A stretch of 64,000 nucleotides of DNA from Micromonospora sp. WMMD882 (GCF_027497255.1 NZ_CP114903.1:3844001-3908000), one strand, 5' to 3'. Counted from the stretch's first letter, positions 27,338 to 36,476 are shown. Translations and numbers: made by a program. Notes: generated by a model from the letters alone, not told the origin.

Positions 27338-27697
27338 GCAGCCTCCCCAAGATCAGCAAAACGGTTTTCCCAACCCTAGCCGGGGAATCCGGCTACCTGC
27401 ACTGCCGGTGAGTCACGCCATCCCCCGCCACCTGGTGAGAAGCCGCCCGGTGGGCGGCAGAGCGCCCGGGCCGGGTCACCGGGAACCCGCGCGTGGCGGA
27501 CGCTGGTGGCCGTCGTCACGGTCGATGCGCAACTCCCGTTCGGCGACCTCGAAGGGCCGGGACCCGGCGATCCGACCGCAGCGGGTCGCCAGGTCCGGCC
27601 GACCGGCGACCGGCGTGGTGGCGCGACTCACCGGTGGGAGGCGACCGGCGTGGTGGCGCGACTCACCGGTGGGAGGTGGCCGGGGCGGAAGGCCCGG
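27338..27697. other. Intergenic region with 35-bp direct repeat
   Basis: This 360-bp region lies between the divergent mnhA start and the stop of the SRPBCC gene. It includes the mnhA promoter area (27338-27400, less GC-rich) and a perfect 35-bp tandem duplication. I see no convincing gene. Confidence 0.5.
27606..27675. repeat. Perfect 35-bp tandem duplication
   Basis: The copies at 27606-27640 and 27641-27675 are identical. Each starts GCGACCGGCGTGGTGGCGCG. Identity with no divergence suggests a recent duplication. It lies downstream of the SRPBCC stop. Confidence 0.85.
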
Positions 27698-28186
27698 TTA
27701 CCGGCCGGTCTCCCCCTCGGCCTCGCGGCGCAGCTCTCCGGCGGGCTCTTCGGCCGTCGGGCGCAGCCCCTCGGCCTCCCGGCGCAGCCCCTCGGCCTCC
27801 TGGTCGAGGTAGCGGCGGATCAGCCGGGCGGCGAACAGCGCGGAGAGCCGGGCCAACGGGCCGTCCAGGGTCAGCGTGAGGACGGCCTCGGTACGGCCGG
27901 CGTCGACGGCCCGCGCCCGGTGGTCGCCGGTGGTCCGGACGCCGCCGCTGGTCGCCGTCCAGGTGAAGCCGGACTCGTCGACGTCGGTGACCGTCCAGGT
28001 GTTCGCGGGCAGCCGGCGCTGTTTGAGCCGGACGGTCTCGCCGACGGTCAGCGGGCCGACGCCCGGCCGGTCGAGCCGTTCCACCGAGGCGTTCCAGCGC
28101 GGCCAGCCCGCCACGTCCCGCATGACCCGCGCGACCGTGCCGGCCGACGCCGCCACCTGAACCGTCCGGCGATACCTGACACCCAT
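27698..28186 (-). CDS. SRPBCC (polyketide cyclase/dehydrase-like) family protein
   Basis: This 162-aa START/SRPBCC-fold protein starts at ATG 28186 (GGGGGA RBS), though an upstream in-frame ATG at 28219 exists. Pattern: RRTVQVAASAGTVARVMRDVAGWPRWNASVERLD, then VTDVDESGFTWTATSGGVRTTGDHRA. Such proteins bind small hydrophobic ligands, and the substrate is unknown. The C-terminus has repeats of REAEGLR/AEEPAGELRREAEG forming a probable charged helix, an uncommon appendage. It is divergent from the siderophore importer operon, separated by 125 bp. Confidence 0.82.
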   Translation of the reverse strand: MGVRYRRTVQVAASAGTVARVMRDVAGWPRWNASVERLDRPGVGPLTVGETVRLKQRRLPANTWTVTDVDESGFTWTATSGGVRTTGDHRARAVDAGRTEAVLTLTLDGPLARLSALFAARLIRRYLDQEAEGLRREAEGLRPTAEEPAGELRREAEGETGR

Positions 28187-28273
28187 CGACGTCCCCCGTT
28201 CCTGTGCGATCCGGTCCATCGTGAACCGTACTCAGGTCGGGTCGGGAGCGGAGGCCCGGCGGTCCGGACCGCC

Positions 28274-28308
28274 TTGACAAGGCGAACTAAGGTTAGGTTA
28301 ACCTAACC
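28274..28308 (+). promoter_or_regulatory. Promoter with overlapping iron box for ferric-siderophore importer
   Basis: A -35-like TTGACA (28274-28279) is followed by GGTTAGGTTAACCTAACC (28291-28308), a perfect 18-bp palindrome matching the IdeR/DmdR iron box. The box covers the expected -10 position and ends 3 bp before the ABC ATPase ATG. Bound repressor should block initiation. This is the strongest iron box in the window. Confidence 0.88.
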
Positions 28309-28311
28309 GCC

Positions 28312-29139
28312 ATGAGCAGTGCGGATGACAGCTCCGTCGGACTACGCGGGGTGGATCTACGGCTCGGCTACCACGGCACGACCGTGGTGCACGACGCCGC
28401 GATCGCCCTCCGCCCCGGCGCGGTGACGGCGCTCGTCGGGCCGAACGGCAGCGGCAAGTCCACACTGCTGCGCGGGCTCGCCCGGCTGCACCCGCTGACC
28501 GGCGGCGAGCTCCTGCTCGGCGACGACACGCCGGCCCGGGCCCTGTCCGCCCGCGAGTTCGCCCAACGGGTCACCCTGCTGGCCCAGAGCCGCCCCACCC
28601 CGAGCGGCGTCACCGTACGGGACGTGGTCGGCTACGGCCGGCACCCGTACCGGGGACGGTGGCGGGCCGACGACCCCGACGGCCCGGGCATGATCGCCCG
28701 CGCCATGACGGTGACCGGCGTGACCACGATGGCCGACCGGCCGGTCGACGAGCTCTCCGGCGGCGAGCTGCAACGGGTGTGGCTGGCCACCTGCCTGGCC
28801 CAGGACACCGGCGTGGTGCTGCTCGACGAGCCCACCACCTTCCTCGACCTGCGCTACCAGGTCGAGATCCTCGACCTGATGCGGGACCTCGCCGACGACG
28901 ACGGGGTCGCCGTCGGGGTCGTCCTGCACGACCTCAACCAGGCCGCCGCCGTCGCCGACGAGGTGGTGCTCCTGCACGGCGGGCGGGTCCGGGCCACCGG
29001 CGTCCCCCGCGACGTCCTCACCGAGGACGCCCTCACCGACACGTACGGCATCCGCATCGAGGTGACCGTCGACCCGGTGACCGGGCTGCTCTCCACCCGG
29101 CCCGTCGGCCGGCACAGCAGCCGGGCCGTCGTCGCCTGA
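28312..29139 (+). CDS. Ferric-siderophore ABC transporter ATP-binding protein (FecE-like)
   Basis: This 275-aa ATPase has Walker A GPNGSGKSTL, signature LSGGELQRVW, Walker B VVLLDEPTTFLD and switch HDLNQAAAVAD. All are of the FecE/FepC/FhuC subgroup (RSRPTPSGVTVRDVVGYGRHPYRG). It powers uptake of ferric siderophores. The iron box directly precedes its ATG. The binding protein follows after 51 nt and the fused permease is coupled to it. Specificity for ferrioxamine is likely from the linked des genes but not demonstrable here. Confidence 0.93.
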   Translation: MSSADDSSVGLRGVDLRLGYHGTTVVHDAAIALRPGAVTALVGPNGSGKSTLLRGLARLHPLTGGELLLGDDTPARALSAREFAQRVTLLAQSRPTPSGVTVRDVVGYGRHPYRGRWRADDPDGPGMIARAMTVTGVTTMADRPVDELSGGELQRVWLATCLAQDTGVVLLDEPTTFLDLRYQVEILDLMRDLADDDGVAVGVVLHDLNQAAAVADEVVLLHGGRVRATGVPRDVLTEDALTDTYGIRIEVTVDPVTGLLSTRPVGRHSSRAVVA

Positions 29140-29190
29140 CCCGTTCCTCCCGACACCTCTCCACCCGAGCCACGAACAGAGAAGAAAGCC

Positions 29191-30177
29191 ATGATGCGTA
29201 CCCGTGCGGCCCTGCTGGCCGCCGCCGCCACCGCGCTGCTGGTCAGCGCCTGCGGCACCACCGAGAACCCGGCCGAGACCCCGGCCCCCTCCGACGCCGC
29301 GCCCAGCGGCCCGGTCACCGTCACCGACAGCCGCGGCAAGGCCGTCGAGCTCAAGGCCCCGGCCCGCAAGGTCGTCGCGCTGGAGTGGGGCGAGGCCGAG
29401 ATGCTGGCCAGCCTCGGCGTCATGCCGGCCGGCGTCGCCGACACCAAGGGGTACGCCACCTGGGTCACCGCCGTGAAGCTCGACCCGGGCGTGCAGGACG
29501 TCGGCACCCGAGGCGAGCCGAGCGTCGACTCGGTCGTCGCGTTGCAGCCCGACCTGGTGGTGATGAACGAGGGACGGGCCGGCACGCTGGTCACCCAACT
29601 GGAGCAGTACGTGCCGGTGCTGGTCACCAAGGGCACCGACGCCAAGGACAACCTCGGCCGGATGCGCTCCGACCTGAACATGATCGCCCAGGCGGTCGGC
29701 AAGACCGCCGAAGCGGAGAAACTCCTCGCCGACTTCGACGCCGCCCTCGCCGACGGCAAGAAGAAGATCGCCGACGCCGGCGCGGCCGGCCAGCAGTTCG
29801 CCATCGCCGACGGCTGGAAGGAGGGCAGCACGGTCTCCATCCGGATGTTCGGTCAGGGCGCGCTGGTCTCCCAGCTCGGCATCCAGCTCGGGCTCAAGAA
29901 CGCCTGGACCGGCGCGGTCGACGAGCAGTGGGGGCTGGGCCAGACCGACGTCGAAGGGCTCACCGTCCTCAAGGGCCAGGACGTCCACTTCTTCTACAAC
30001 GCCTCGGACGGCGACGACGTCTTCGTCGACGGGCTGGCCGGCAACGCGATCTGGAAGTCCCTGCCGTTCGTCCAGCAGAACAAACTGCACAAGATGCCCG
30101 ACGGCATCTGGACCTTCGGTGGCCCGCTCTCCGGCCAGCAGTACGTCGACCAGCTCGTGAAGGTCTACGCGGCTTGA
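29191..30177 (+). CDS. Ferric-siderophore-binding lipoprotein (FecB/DesE-like)
   Basis: This 328-aa substrate-binding protein has a type II signal peptide ending in LVSAC, with lipid-modified Cys at residue 21 (start ATG 29191; an adjacent ATG at 29194 is equally possible). The helical-backbone cluster A fold shows VVALEWGEAEMLASLG and VDSVVALQPDLVVMNEG. It captures the ferric chelate outside the membrane and delivers it to the permease. DesE is the known ferrioxamine-binding lipoprotein of Streptomyces. This gene is the plausible counterpart, although located 20 kb from desA. Confidence 0.92.
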   Translation: MMRTRAALLAAAATALLVSACGTTENPAETPAPSDAAPSGPVTVTDSRGKAVELKAPARKVVALEWGEAEMLASLGVMPAGVADTKGYATWVTAVKLDPGVQDVGTRGEPSVDSVVALQPDLVVMNEGRAGTLVTQLEQYVPVLVTKGTDAKDNLGRMRSDLNMIAQAVGKTAEAEKLLADFDAALADGKKKIADAGAAGQQFAIADGWKEGSTVSIRMFGQGALVSQLGIQLGLKNAWTGAVDEQWGLGQTDVEGLTVLKGQDVHFFYNASDGDDVFVDGLAGNAIWKSLPFVQQNKLHKMPDGIWTFGGPLSGQQYVDQLVKVYAA

Positions 30178-32282
30178 GCCAGACCAGCACGCCCCTCCGC
30201 CGGGGGTCGGCCAGCCGGCCGGCCCCCGGCGGCCCGCTCGGCGTCACCCGGGTCACCGGCGCGTTCGTCGTCGCCGCCGTCCTGCTCCTGGTGGTCACGG
30301 CGACGCACCTCACCCAGGGCACCTCCTCGGTCGGCGCGCTCGACCTGCTGCGCCTGCTCGTCGGCACGGACGACGAGACCGCCCGGGTGCTCGTCGCGTC
30401 CCGCCTGCCCCGGCTGCTCGCCGGACTGGCCGTCGGCGTCGCGCTCGGCTTCGCCGGGGCCGCCCTCCAGTCCCTGGCCCGCAACCCGCTGGCCTCCCCG
30501 GACACCCTCGCCGTCAACGCCGGCGCGCACCTGGCGATCGTCGCCGCCGCGGCGTTCGGGCTCTCCCTGCCGGCGCTGCCCGCCGGCGGGCTCGCCTTCT
30601 GCGGCGGGCTCGCCGCCGCCGGGCTGGTCATGACGCTCTCCTCCGGCGGGCACGCCGGCACGACCCGGCTGATCCTCGCCGGCTCGGCGACCGCGCTCGC
30701 CCTCAGCTCGCTCACCATGCTGCTGATGCTCCTCTTCGAGCAGGCCACCATCGGCCTGTTCGCCTGGGGCAACGGCTCGCTGGTGCAGAGCGACATGGTG
30801 GCGTTCACCCAGCTCGCCCCGGTGATCGGCGGCGGCGCGCTGGTGCTCCTGGCGCTCGGGCACCGGTTGGACATCCTCGCCCTCGGCGACGACACCGCCA
30901 CCGTGCTCGGGCTCGACGTACGGCGGACCCGGCTCCTGGTCACCGTGCTCGCCGTCCTGCTCTCCGCCGCCGCGGTGACCCTGGCCGGGCCGATCGGCTT
31001 CGTCGGGCTCTGCGCGCCGGTGATCGTCCGACTGCTCCGCGGCCTGGTGCCCGGCGTGCACCGGCACCGGGTCCTGCTGCCGCTGTCCGGCATGGTCGGC
31101 GTGATCATCGTGCTCGGCTCCGACGTGCTGCTGCGGGCCGTCCTCGGCGCGCAGGCCGGGGTGGAGGTGCCCACCGGTGTCGTCACCACCCTGTTCGGCG
31201 CGGCGCTGCTGGTCTGGCTGGCCCGCCGGCACCGCGACGCCGGCCCCACCCGCCGCCCGCCGGGCGGGCACGCCGCCGTACGCTCCCGGGCCGTCCACCT
31301 GACCGTGGTCGCGGTGTGCGCCACCGTCACCCTCGGCGCGGTGCTCCTCGGCATGCTCGCCGGGGACACCTGGGTCCTGCTCGGCGACGTGACGAACTGG
31401 GTGCAGGGGCGCACCGGTCCGGCGTACACCTTCGTGCTGGACCAGCGGTGGCCGCGGGTCGCGGCGGCGTTGCTGGCCGGCGCGGCCCTGGCGGTCGCCG
31501 GCGCCACCGTGCAGGCGGTCTGCCGCAACCCGCTGGCAGAGCCGGGCATCCTCGGCATCACCGGCGGGGCCGGCATCGGCGCGGTGACCCTGCTGACCCT
31601 CGTCCCGCTGGCCGGCGTCGCCGCCATCTCCGGGGCCGCCGGGCTCGGCGCGGTCGTGGCGTTCGCCCTGGTCTACGGCCTGGCCCGGTACGGCGGGCTG
31701 AGCTCCGACCGGCTGGTGCTGATCGGGTTCGGGGTCTGGCAGGGCGGCACCGCGATCATCACGTTCATCATCGTCAGCTCCGACCCATGGAACACCGGCA
31801 AGGCGCTGACCTGGCTCTCCGGCTCCACCTACGGCCGGACGGCCCCCCAGGTGCTCCCGGTGGTGATCGCCCTGCTGCTCGCCGTCCCGGCCGTGGTCGC
31901 CGCCCGCCGCGAGCTCGACCTGCTCGCGTTGGACGACGACACCCCCCGGGTGCTCGGGGTACGGCTGGAACGCACCCGGCTGCTCGCGCTGGGCGCGGCG
32001 GCGCTGCTCACCTCGACCGCCGTCTCCGCCGTCGGCGTGATCGGCTTCGTCGGGCTGGTCGCCCCGCACGCCGCCCGGGCGCTGGTCGGCGGACGGCACG
32101 CCCGGGTGCTGCCGGTCGCCGTGCTGCTCGGCGCGGCGCTGGTCAGCCTCGCCGACACCCTCGGCCGCACCGTCATCGCCCCCGCCCAGGTCCCCGCCGG
32201 CCTGGTCACCGCCATGATCGGCACCCCGTACTTCGTCTGGCTGCTGTGGCGCTCCCGCGGCACGGCGGCCGGCGCCCGCTGA
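30174..32282 (+). CDS. Fused FecCD ferric-siderophore permease (two-domain, FhuB-like)
   Basis: This 702-aa permease starts at TTG 30174, overlapping the binding protein stop by 4 nt. It is two FecCD units joined: residues about 25-350 (LARNPLASPDTLAVNAGAHL; GPIGFVGLCAPVIVRLLRGL) and about 365-702 (CRNPLAEPGILGITGGAGIG; GVIGFVGLVAPHAARALVGG). Each has about ten helices and the cytoplasmic coupling loop. A single polypeptide therefore builds the whole pore, as in FhuB. It pairs with the ATPase at 28312. Confidence 0.93.
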   Translation: MSQTSTPLRRGSASRPAPGGPLGVTRVTGAFVVAAVLLLVVTATHLTQGTSSVGALDLLRLLVGTDDETARVLVASRLPRLLAGLAVGVALGFAGAALQSLARNPLASPDTLAVNAGAHLAIVAAAAFGLSLPALPAGGLAFCGGLAAAGLVMTLSSGGHAGTTRLILAGSATALALSSLTMLLMLLFEQATIGLFAWGNGSLVQSDMVAFTQLAPVIGGGALVLLALGHRLDILALGDDTATVLGLDVRRTRLLVTVLAVLLSAAAVTLAGPIGFVGLCAPVIVRLLRGLVPGVHRHRVLLPLSGMVGVIIVLGSDVLLRAVLGAQAGVEVPTGVVTTLFGAALLVWLARRHRDAGPTRRPPGGHAAVRSRAVHLTVVAVCATVTLGAVLLGMLAGDTWVLLGDVTNWVQGRTGPAYTFVLDQRWPRVAAALLAGAALAVAGATVQAVCRNPLAEPGILGITGGAGIGAVTLLTLVPLAGVAAISGAAGLGAVVAFALVYGLARYGGLSSDRLVLIGFGVWQGGTAIITFIIVSSDPWNTGKALTWLSGSTYGRTAPQVLPVVIALLLAVPAVVAARRELDLLALDDDTPRVLGVRLERTRLLALGAAALLTSTAVSAVGVIGFVGLVAPHAARALVGGRHARVLPVAVLLGAALVSLADTLGRTVIAPAQVPAGLVTAMIGTPYFVWLLWRSRGTAAGAR

Positions 32283-32321
32283 GTTCCCACCTCTCCACCT
32301 GACCCGAGCAGGAAGGCCGTC

Positions 32322-33290
32322 ATGCCCAGCACCCTCTCCGTCGCGCCGTGGCGCGTCTTCACCGTCGAGGTCCGGGCGCTGCGCCGGCTCAGCCCGTCGT
32401 TCCTGCGGGTCACCTTCACCGGCCCCGACCTGGACCGGTTCGCCGACAACGGCTACGACCAGCGGATCAAGCTGGCTCTGCCGTTGGGCGGGAGCGCGGT
32501 GGCGGAGCTGCCGGACGGCCCCGACTGGTACCAGCGGTGGCGGGCGCTGCCCGAGGACAGCCGCAACCCGATCCGGACGTACACCGTCCGCGCGGTCCGG
32601 CCGTACGCGCAGGAGGTGGACGTCGACCTGGTGCTGCACGGCGACGGCGGCCCGGCGACCCGGTGGGCGCGGCGGGCCCGGCCCGGCGACCGGCTCGCCA
32701 TCGTCGGCCCGGACGCCGGCTACCACGGCGTGCACGGCGGCGTCGAGTTCCAGCCACCGCCGGCCGGGACGCTGCTGCTCGCCGGTGACGAGACCGCCGC
32801 CCCGGCGATCTGCGCCATCCTGGAACGGCTGCCCGCCGACGCCCACGGCCAGGCGATGATCGAGGTGCCCGACCCGGCCGACGCGCTGCCGGTGGCCGCC
32901 CCGCCCGGGGTGACCGTGACCTGGCTGCCCCGCGCCGACGGCGCGCACGGCAGTCGGCTCGGACCGGCGGTCGCCGCGGTCGCCGCCGAGCTGCTGCCCA
33001 CCCCCGAGCCCGTCCCCGCCCTGGCCGGCGCTGTCGTGACCGGCCCGGCCACCCTGACCGGCGCTGCCGCCGGGGTCGGGGTCGGTGGGGCGTTGGTCGA
33101 GGTCGACGTGGACCGGGACATCCTCTGGGAGGTGCCCACCCCGGCCGACCCCGCGCCGCTCTACGCCTGGCTGGCCGGCGAGGCGAGCATGATCCGCAAC
33201 CTGCGTCGGCACCTGGTCGCCGAACGCGGACTCGACCGGGGCGCGGTGGCGTTCATGGGTTACTGGCGGCTCGGCCGCACCGCCGACTGA
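32322..33290 (+). CDS. Siderophore-interacting protein (second copy)
   Basis: This 322-aa SIP-family flavin reductase is full length. The FAD motif is IRTYTVRAV, NAD(P)H contact GDETAAPAICAILERLP, and the C-terminal signature MGYWRLGRTAD. An AGGAAGG RBS precedes ATG 32322. It follows the permease after 39 nt as the last gene of the importer operon. It should reduce the imported ferric siderophore and release Fe(II). The shorter SIP at 652 is a paralogue, so the strain has at least two such reductases in one iron regulon. Confidence 0.93.
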   Translation: MPSTLSVAPWRVFTVEVRALRRLSPSFLRVTFTGPDLDRFADNGYDQRIKLALPLGGSAVAELPDGPDWYQRWRALPEDSRNPIRTYTVRAVRPYAQEVDVDLVLHGDGGPATRWARRARPGDRLAIVGPDAGYHGVHGGVEFQPPPAGTLLLAGDETAAPAICAILERLPADAHGQAMIEVPDPADALPVAAPPGVTVTWLPRADGAHGSRLGPAVAAVAAELLPTPEPVPALAGAVVTGPATLTGAAAGVGVGGALVEVDVDRDILWEVPTPADPAPLYAWLAGEASMIRNLRRHLVAERGLDRGAVAFMGYWRLGRTAD

Positions 33291-33315
33291 GCCGCCGCGC
33301 CCGCCCCGGGCGTTG

Positions 33316-33330
33316 GGAAGGCGCCCTTCC
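33316..33330. repeat. GGAAGGCGCCCTTCC palindromic element, copy 1
   Basis: The 15-bp palindrome is followed by T-ACGC-type sequence. It lies between the convergent SIP and GNAT genes, where it can act as a bidirectional terminator. The same palindrome with the same flank recurs at 42847-42861. Confidence 0.7.
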
Positions 33331-33354
33331 TGACGCCAGGCGGTAGGCCCTTCC

Positions 33355-33906
33355 TCACACGTCGAGGAAAAGGAGCTGGGCGCGTTTGTGGGGCAGGTCG
33401 ATCTGAGGGCCGGGAACGAAACCCGCGCGCACCAACCGGGCGATGGCCCGGTCGTTGCGGGCGTCCGGCTCGGCCACGATCCGCCGGTGGGCCGGGTCGG
33501 CCAGGACGAAGTCCAGGAACGCGCCCAGCACCGCGCCGGTGAAGCCCGGCTCGACGCCGCCGTCCGGCGGGGCCACCATCAGATGGATGCCGAAGTCGCC
33601 CGGCCGCACCTGGTAGCACTCGCCCACCGGGTCGGCCGCCGGCTCGTACGTCTGGAACAGCCCCACCGGACGGCCGTCCCGGTGGATCAGGTACGCGTGG
33701 TGCGTGGCCAGCGAGTCCACGTACGCGTAGACCTCCCGGACCCGTTCCCGGGTCGCGTCGCCCATGCCCCAGAAGCGGGACCGTTCCCGGGTCACCCAGT
33801 CGTGGATGAGGTCGGCGTCGGCGGCCGGGTCGACCGGCCGGATCAGCACCTCGCCGAAACCGTCGACCCGCCGCCGCCAGACCGGGTCACTGATCCTGGT
33901 CGTCAC
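33355..33906 (-). CDS. GNAT acyltransferase (DesH-like), iron-regulated operon with amidase
   Basis: This 183-aa AlcB/RhbD-type GNAT has LIHDWVTRERSRFWGMGD, ATHHAYLIHRDGRPVGLFQTYEP, PGDFGIHLMVAPP and RRIVAEPDARNDRAI. GTG 33906 overlaps the amidase reading frame by 20 nt, so it is translated from the same iron-box-driven transcript. It is closer to the partial protein at 1-472 than to desC. Published desferrioxamine loci, as I recall them, include an accessory amidase-acyltransferase pair named desG/desH that is associated with unusual acyl groups. This gene fits desH by context. Its acyl donor is not readable. Confidence 0.88.
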   Translation of the reverse strand: MTTRISDPVWRRRVDGFGEVLIRPVDPAADADLIHDWVTRERSRFWGMGDATRERVREVYAYVDSLATHHAYLIHRDGRPVGLFQTYEPAADPVGECYQVRPGDFGIHLMVAPPDGGVEPGFTGAVLGAFLDFVLADPAHRRIVAEPDARNDRAIARLVRAGFVPGPQIDLPHKRAQLLFLDV

Positions 33907-36040
33907 CGGGCTCCTCCCGGAGTCGTCGCCAGTCGGTGACCACCGGCACCAGGTCACCCCGCAGCCAGTACGGCAACTGGTCGCGTTGGTGCGGGTCGCC
34001 GGGCACGCCGGACGCGCCGAACGGGACGACCCACCGGCTGTGCTCGCGGTCGGCCAGGTCCCAGGCGTAGCGGGCGGCGGAGGCCCGGAAACAGTGGTGG
34101 GTGACCCCGGGAACGCTGGAGGTGGCGAACACGCAGTCGTTGTCGCCCGCCAGCCCCGGCCACTGCGCCGAGGGCTCGGGCAGCGCCTGCCAGGGCGCGA
34201 GCCGGTGCAGCTCACCCCAGGTGGCGGTGCTCCCGGCGGCGGCGGTCTCCTCGACGGCGGCCCGTACCGCGTCGGTCACGTCGGCGGCGGGCAGGAGTTC
34301 CGTACGCAGCAGGGTCGGCAGCGCGAAACCCACTCTGGACACCAGGCCCAGCCACGGGTGGAACAGCGCTGGGTAGCGCTCCGGCACGCCGGCCAGCGGG
34401 GCCAGCGCCGGGTGGGCGGCCAGCCGGCGGGCCACTGCCGCGCGTACGGCGGCGAAGGCCGCGGCGTCGACGCTGTCGGCGCGCATCTCGCGGTCCCAGC
34501 GCGACAGCCGGTCGCGCAGCGCGGCGGCGGCCGGGCCGAGCCCGTCGAGGTCGGCGAGGCGGGCCAGCAACGGCTCGGCGGACGCCGCCCGGACGTCGGT
34601 GTGCACCCGGGTGGAGTCCGCGGCGGTCCAGTCGGTCCGCCCGGTCAGCAGCTCCCGGATCCGGTCGGCCCGGTACGGCGGGGCGAAGTCGACGCCGAGC
34701 GGCGCGGAGACGCCCCGCTCGTTGGCCATCACCGCGAGATCGGCCACGTCGACCCGGGGCATCGGATGCCAGCCGCGCCACCCGTGACCGGCCGTCCAGG
34801 CCGGCACGACCCGACGCCCGTTGGCCCCGTCCCGCAGCGGCACCGCCCCGGCGACCCGGTGCAGCAGCCCACCGGAGGTGTCGGCGGCCAGCACCACGTT
34901 CACCGGCTCCACCCACCTGTCGAAGGCGGCGTCGACGTCGGCGACCGAGGTGGCGGCGAGCAGGGCGGGCAGGGCGGCGAAGCCGAGCTCACCCCGGACC
35001 CGGGGCGGGTAGCGGAGGCTGATCGCCGCTCCGGCCTCCGCCTCGGGGGCGACGCCCGACCCGGCGACGGTCTCCGGGGCGGTGGCGGTCTCCGGGGCGG
35101 CGGTCTCCGGCCCCGTGGTCTCGTCCGGGGCGGGTCCGCCGACGATCACGGGGCCGCGCTCGGTCTCGATCACCTCGACGTCGACCGGGTCGCCCCCGGC
35201 CACCTCGATCGTCTCGACGTGACTGACGGCAGGTCGCCAGCCGTCCGGACCGAGCGCCTCGACCGTCCCGTCGGCGCGGCGGCGCAGCCGCTCGGCGTAG
35301 AGATCCTGGTAGTCGGCCGACGCGTTGGTGATCGCCCAGGCGACCGGCCCACCGTGTCCGAAGTGGGCGATGCCGGGTACGCCCGGCACGGCCAGACCGA
35401 CCACGTCGTACGCCGGGCAGGCCAACCGGATCTGCTGGTAGATGCCCGGGTCCTCGATGAAGCGGTGCGGGTCACCGGCGACGACGGGGCTGCCGCTGGC
35501 GGTCCGCGCGCCGGTGAGCAGCCAGCCGTTGCTGCCGACGGTGTCCGGGCGGTCGGCGGCGAAGCAGTCGACCGCGTCGTCGCCGAGGAGCCGGGCCACC
35601 TCGGTACGCCAGAGCTTCGCCGGGAACCCGGCGAACAAGATGTGGTGGCAGAGCCAGACGGCCAGTGGCGTCCACGGCTGCCAGCGGCCGGGACGCAGGC
35701 CGGTGGCGGCGAACTGCGGGGCGCGACGGGCCCCGACGGCGAGACCGGCGTTCACCCCGTCGACGTACGCGCCGACCCAGTCGGCGGTCTCCCGGTCGAG
35801 GTTGGCGTGACAGCGCGCGGCGGTGTCGGCGAGCCGGGTCTGCCGGGCGAACCGGTCCCAGCCGACCGCGTCCGCGCCGAGGAAGGAGGCGCTGGTCCCT
35901 TGGGCGCGGTGCCGTTCCACCTCGATCTGCCAGGCCCGGTCGACGGCGGTGACCCGTCCCTGCGCGTACGCGAGCGACAGGGGATCCGCGGCCCGCAGGT
36001 GCGGAACCCCCCACTGATCCCGGAAGACCTGATGTTCCAC
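33887..36040 (-). CDS. Penicillin-amidase family N-terminal-nucleophile hydrolase (DesG-like), cytoplasmic
   Basis: This 717-aa protein starts at GTG 36040 (GGAAGGGG RBS). It matches penicillin acylases: MEHQVFRDQWGVPHLRA start and TVGSNGWLLTGARTASG, with the self-processing nucleophile Ser170. The alpha subunit would be about 169 residues and the beta about 548. Downstream are GIPGxA-type PGIAHFGHG and the conserved N in AITNASADYQDLY. There is no signal peptide, so unlike most acylases it should act in the cytosol. An iron box lies 47 bp upstream. I infer hydrolysis or transfer at the amide bonds of a siderophore or its acyl precursors. Confidence 0.88.
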   Translation of the reverse strand: MEHQVFRDQWGVPHLRAADPLSLAYAQGRVTAVDRAWQIEVERHRAQGTSASFLGADAVGWDRFARQTRLADTAARCHANLDRETADWVGAYVDGVNAGLAVGARRAPQFAATGLRPGRWQPWTPLAVWLCHHILFAGFPAKLWRTEVARLLGDDAVDCFAADRPDTVGSNGWLLTGARTASGSPVVAGDPHRFIEDPGIYQQIRLACPAYDVVGLAVPGVPGIAHFGHGGPVAWAITNASADYQDLYAERLRRRADGTVEALGPDGWRPAVSHVETIEVAGGDPVDVEVIETERGPVIVGGPAPDETTGPETAAPETATAPETVAGSGVAPEAEAGAAISLRYPPRVRGELGFAALPALLAATSVADVDAAFDRWVEPVNVVLAADTSGGLLHRVAGAVPLRDGANGRRVVPAWTAGHGWRGWHPMPRVDVADLAVMANERGVSAPLGVDFAPPYRADRIRELLTGRTDWTAADSTRVHTDVRAASAEPLLARLADLDGLGPAAAALRDRLSRWDREMRADSVDAAAFAAVRAAVARRLAAHPALAPLAGVPERYPALFHPWLGLVSRVGFALPTLLRTELLPAADVTDAVRAAVEETAAAGSTATWGELHRLAPWQALPEPSAQWPGLAGDNDCVFATSSVPGVTHHCFRASAARYAWDLADREHSRWVVPFGASGVPGDPHQRDQLPYWLRGDLVPVVTDWRRLREEPGDDQDQ

Positions 36041-36086
36041 GCGTCCCCTTCCCTCGCCCCGACGCTCGACCGCTCCTCGCCGAGAG

Positions 36087-36105
36087 TTAGGTTAGGGTAA
36101 CCGAA
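36087..36105. promoter_or_regulatory. Iron box upstream of amidase/GNAT operon
   Basis: TTAGGTTAGGGTAACCGAA matches the iron-repressor consensus TTAGGTTAGGCTAACCTAA at 17 of 19 positions. It is 47-65 bp upstream of the amidase start and places the amidase and GNAT in the iron regulon. Confidence 0.85.
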
Positions 36106-36202
36106 CCTGGAACGCCGGTGCCGGCAGCGCGGGCGAACGTCGTGATCGCGGTGATCGCTCGCCGGCGTGCGCGGAGCGGTCCTCATAGGTTCCGGAAGCG
36201 AT

Positions 36203-36231
36203 CCTTTGGAGCTGCCCCGGATATGGGGCAG
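36203..36231 (+). repeat. Inverted-repeat arm A (29 bp, also an internal hairpin)
   Basis: Arm A begins CCTTTGGAGCTGCCCC and ends ATGGGGCAG. Its own CTGCCCC/GGGGCAG halves form a stem. It matches the reverse complement of arm B (36477-36505) at 28 of 29 positions. Confidence 0.85.
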
Positions 36232-36476
36232 TGGACACCTGGATCATCGCGCGGTGACCCCGTGGCTCATCGCCCACCTCACGCGGAACCGCGCCCGCAC
36301 GTCCGCGACAGCGACAGCGACAGCGACACTTCGACCGTCATCCGATCCAGGCAACCCTGCGCCAGGCCGGAGCAGCGGACACTTCGACGGACGGTCATCC
36401 GTTCCTCCGTGCCACGCGGAACCTACGCACATGGGGGTAGCTGACACTGCGACGGAAGGCCCGCCCCCACGTGCGC

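Noticed and set aside
30165..33212. Very long antisense frame (over 1000 codons) across the permease and SIP genes
   Set aside because: It is an artefact of third-position GC on the sense strand; the sense genes have clear families and start signals.
36119..36444. Several short frames between the amidase and the STAS gene
   Set aside because: They run through inverted and direct repeats, have no ribosome binding site of note and no recognisable family.
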